Below are positions 12,523 to 15,000 of a stretch of 15,000 nucleotides of DNA, piece by piece. Location: contig JANDJZ010000552.1 in NCBI GenBank assembly GCA_027943245.1, forward strand, positions 1 to 15,000. The letters run 5' to 3'. Source of the DNA: Acanthamoeba sp. SK_2022b. Its lineage: Eukaryota > Discosea > Longamoebia > Acanthamoebidae. The notes below the pieces were generated by a model that saw nothing but the letters and a program-made list of their open reading frames with translations, searched no databases and was not told the DNA's origin. Each line of letters begins with the position of its first letter. Position 1 is the stretch's first letter. The translations under genes were made by a program, and so were the position numbers.

Positions 12523-14393
12523 ATGGAAGGCTCACTGCGGAAAGATTACTTTATTGCAGAAGACAAGCTCATCAAAGCAGGTCTTTTGCCAAGTACCTCA
12601 CACCCTGTCTTAGTGCACACACATCCTGTGGTGGTTGTAGACTGTGTTTTTGAGATGTTGACCTCTCTCTCTCTCTCTACTCTCTCTACTTGACTTTTCT
12701 ATTCTACATGCAGCAAAATACAGTAAGAATGGCAAAACTATAGGTATTGAGGGGGCTGACCGTGCTCAAGTGGAGGCTGCCATCCCCTGTGTCAAGGTCT
12801 GGCTGTACAACAAGTATTCTACTGATCTAAGTAGAGCCAGACCAGAGGTACCCCCCCTACCTGCATTGACATAATATATATATATTTAGTAGATTCAATC
12901 CCTCATCCTTTACTAACCAGTGGTTACTGAAAACCCAATACTTGATATGCAATGCAGGTGCAGGCACAAGCAAGGAGACAGGAGGAAGCTGCAAGAAAAG
13001 GGACCAAGCTTGGTCGGAATGAGAAGAAGGTTGCCACAACTGTTGTTAACACAGGATGGCGCAACATGTCAGCAAGTCTTTGCAACTTCTTTGGATTCTG
13101 GAAGATACTTGATGGTAGAGTACTAGTACCATATACTCTTTTTTTTGTTGCTGTTTTGAAAGCTCATATTAACAACTGAGTGTGGTGTGTGACTTGTGTG
13201 TGTGTGTGTGTGTGTGTGTGGTGTGCCTCAGGTTCACCTCCCAGCATTGAGCTGTTGCTGGATGAGAGCAAAATCAAAGGCTATCTTCAGTGGCTCAACC
13301 TCTACTACCCCAGAGGCAACACAGTCAGGAACAAGTGTCAGCATCTGGCTGGATTCCTTTCCCATGTCAAGACGGTAGATGGCTATGGCAACAATGATCA
13401 CACCAGGATGATGATCAGCATCTGCAGGACTGTCCTCAAGGCTGGAGCTCAAGGAGGCAAGATCAAGGGCATCCAGCAGAAGGCCAATGTGGACAATGAA
13501 GAACAACTGCTCAGCAAAGGTTCTACAAAGATCTTAGATAAATCTTAAAAAAAAAAAAACAAAAAACTAACCACTTGTTTTTTAACCACCAATTTAACAA
13601 ACAACAACATCAACATCAACATCATCAACAATAGGCAAGGCCATGACCCAGGCTGAAGGCAAGACAGCCTATCAGTGGTTCTGCAAGCAGTGGAAGGCCA
13701 GACTCCCTTTCTTCACAGCTGCCTTGGCCTCTGCCTCCTCTTCATCCTCATCCTCATCCTCATCCTCCTCCTCCTCCTCATTGACCACTTCACCACTACC
13801 ACCTCCTCCTCCTCCTCCTCCTGAGGAAATAGTAGCTGAAGAGAAACAGGTGGTGGCAGATGATCTGCTGAGCCATGCCACCTACATGCAGCGCCTTCTC
13901 ATGGCCATGCTGTTCTATCTGGGTGGTGGACAGAGAAGGCAGATCTATGCCAACTTTCTCCTTGGAGATGTGGTGTGGCAAGGCCAGAAGATGGTGCTCC
14001 ATGTGGCAGCAGAGAAGGTGGCTAGACTCAACACCTCCTATCTTCCTCTGCCAGCCCAGCTCTACACCACCATCACCTTCTACATCCAGCACATCCGGCC
14101 TCACCTCTTCCATTACCCCAATATGGAGGAGGCTACCAACCTCAACCATGGCTTCTGGATCAACTCCTCAGGTGGAGCCATGGAGCCTGGTCACTTTTCC
14201 CACCAAGTGTGGACAGCCTTCAACCTCTTCAATCCTCTCCTGGACATCACTCCCCTGGACTTCAGAAGGATGACTGTGACTGCTCTCTTTGCCAGTACTA
14301 AGCTCCTCTCACTTTTTTTTTTAATTTGTATGTCTCTTCTCTTTTAACTACATTGCATGTTTTTTTTGGAGATGATGATGCAACAATCCTAAT

Positions 14394-14425
<32 letters not shown>

Positions 14426-15000
14426 ATCTAGAACGCATCAGAAAGCCTGAAGGAGAGAGCTATGAGGAGTTCTACCAAAGGCATGCCAATCTGCTCAATG
14501 TGTCCAAGAATGTCATGGACACCAACTACAACAGGTAAGTAATAGTTTTCCTACATTGGGTTTAGGGTGAGGTTTCATTGTTGTAGGGTTATGCTATCTA
14601 AAATTTTTGTGCTGTTGTTGTTGTTGTTGTTTTTCTATCTATTTATCCAGATTCAATGTAAGCTTTGAGTATGAAGAGACTTTGGACCAGCTGAACAAGG
14701 ATCTCACTCTGGGTGAGGCTGAGAATGCTGCTACTTCAGAGCTGGACTCTCTCATGGGTGGCTACATCGAGAACTCTGCCAAGATCCAGGCTTCAACACC
14801 AACCAAGAGGAAAGAGAGGACCCTGCTTGATGATGAGGAGTGGAAGGCAGAGCTGGGCAATGAAGAGGAGTGGAGGAGGCAGAGTGGGGTGGTCAAGTCT
14901 CATAGAAAGGTGCCATCATTGACCACTACACCAAGAAAGAGGAAGAGGAGGACAATTGCTCTGGATGAGAAAGGGAAAGAGAAGGAGGAGGAGGAGGAGG
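12523..15000 (+). CDS. Crypton-like tyrosine recombinase (3' partial)
   Basis: Seven exons: 12523-12580, 12714-12847, 12958-13114, 13232-13519, 13635-14294, 14432-14534, 14651-15000 (runs off), 583 residues so far with matching phases. About 121-165 resembles the helical DNA-binding domain of tyrosine recombinases (GYLQWLN, NKCQHLAGFL). A Ser run and a Pro run form a linker at about 245-277. The catalytic domain follows: GQRRQIYANFLLGDV gives Arg I (R313); basic residues and LPLPAQLYTTITFYIQ match the strand and helix after it; PLDFRRMTVTAL is box II with R423 but no His in HxxR; LLNVSKNVMDTNYNR gives the likely nucleophile Y465. Spacing R313-R423-Y465 fits the family. The enzyme would cut and rejoin DNA through a phosphotyrosine bond, as in Cryptons. 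The tail (470-583) is charged, with RKRKRR and then a Glu run cut by the window edge. An unusual host-domesticated recombinase is an alternative. Confidence 0.68.
12911..12917 (+). promoter_or_regulatory. TACTAAC branch point in recombinase intron 2
   Basis: A perfect TACTAAC lies 40 nt before the acceptor at 12957. It supports the intron 12848-12957. Confidence 0.6.
13190..13221 (+). repeat. GT microsatellite in recombinase intron 3
   Basis: Mostly perfect GT repeats lie just before the acceptor of intron 13115-13231. Confidence 0.9.
13520..13634 (+). repeat. Recombinase intron 4 with A-run and AAC/ATC repeats
   Basis: The intron contains a run of twelve A, an ACTAAC at 13566-13571 and AAC/ATC triplet repeats (about 13600-13630) immediately before the TAG acceptor, where a polypyrimidine tract is expected. 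Confidence 0.75.
14393..14425 (+). repeat. (AAC)n tract in recombinase intron 5
   Basis: About eleven AAC units end just before the TCTAG acceptor of intron 14295-14431. They are complementary to the GTT tract in the following intron. Confidence 0.92.
14613..14631 (+). repeat. (GTT)n tract in recombinase intron 6
   Basis: About six GTT units lie in intron 14535-14650, downstream of the exon with the catalytic tyrosine. They are complementary to the AAC tract of the preceding intron. Confidence 0.92.

Overview
This is nuclear DNA of a protist with a compact, intron-dense genome. Genes are split by many short introns (about 60-145 nt) with GT..AG borders, intergenic gaps are often only 100-300 bp, and coding sequence in the left two thirds is GC-rich. 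The tandem kinase / class III cyclase / kinase architecture and the overall style point to Acanthamoeba or a close amoebozoan relative; this is an inference from gene type, not a database match. Exon boundaries were worked out by hand, by requiring open frames, matching intron phases and family continuity. In each finished gene model the summed exon length is a multiple of three.

Left part, 1-9555, all on the + strand, looks like ordinary host genome: (1) the 3' part of a long signalling gene with two TKL-type protein kinase domains flanking a nucleotide cyclase homology domain (1-3547); (2) a small gene of unknown function with an RGG/RG-rich tail (3748-4401); (3) a secreted, probably membrane-anchored intradiol ring-cleavage dioxygenase (4712-6016); (4) a 19-exon gene for a Pol-beta-type nucleotidyltransferase fused to a T4 Rnl1-like RNA ligase domain (6149-9555). 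The nucleotidyltransferase carboxylates of gene 4 are intact, but its ligase motifs I, IV and V have lost key residues, so it looks like a pseudo-ligase.

Right part, 9556-15000, differs in style: visibly more A/T, rich in simple repeats, with no clear host gene. It holds two direct repeats of about 470-485 bp (10092-10576 and 11703-12168). Between them is a minus-strand gene for a 180-residue acidic chromodomain protein (three exons, poly(A) signal directly after the stop). Right of the second repeat is a plus-strand gene running off the window that encodes a divergent tyrosine recombinase with a Crypton-like arrangement. The second repeat lies between these two divergent genes. The tail of the recombinase, just before the window ends, shares short motifs with the N-terminal half of the chromodomain protein and then enters a Glu-rich run, as the chromodomain protein does before its chromodomain. 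I therefore suggest that the full recombinase ends in a chromodomain, and that the region is a chromodomain-equipped tyrosine-recombinase mobile element or its remnant. This is the most interesting candidate here and is testable with the next few hundred bases.
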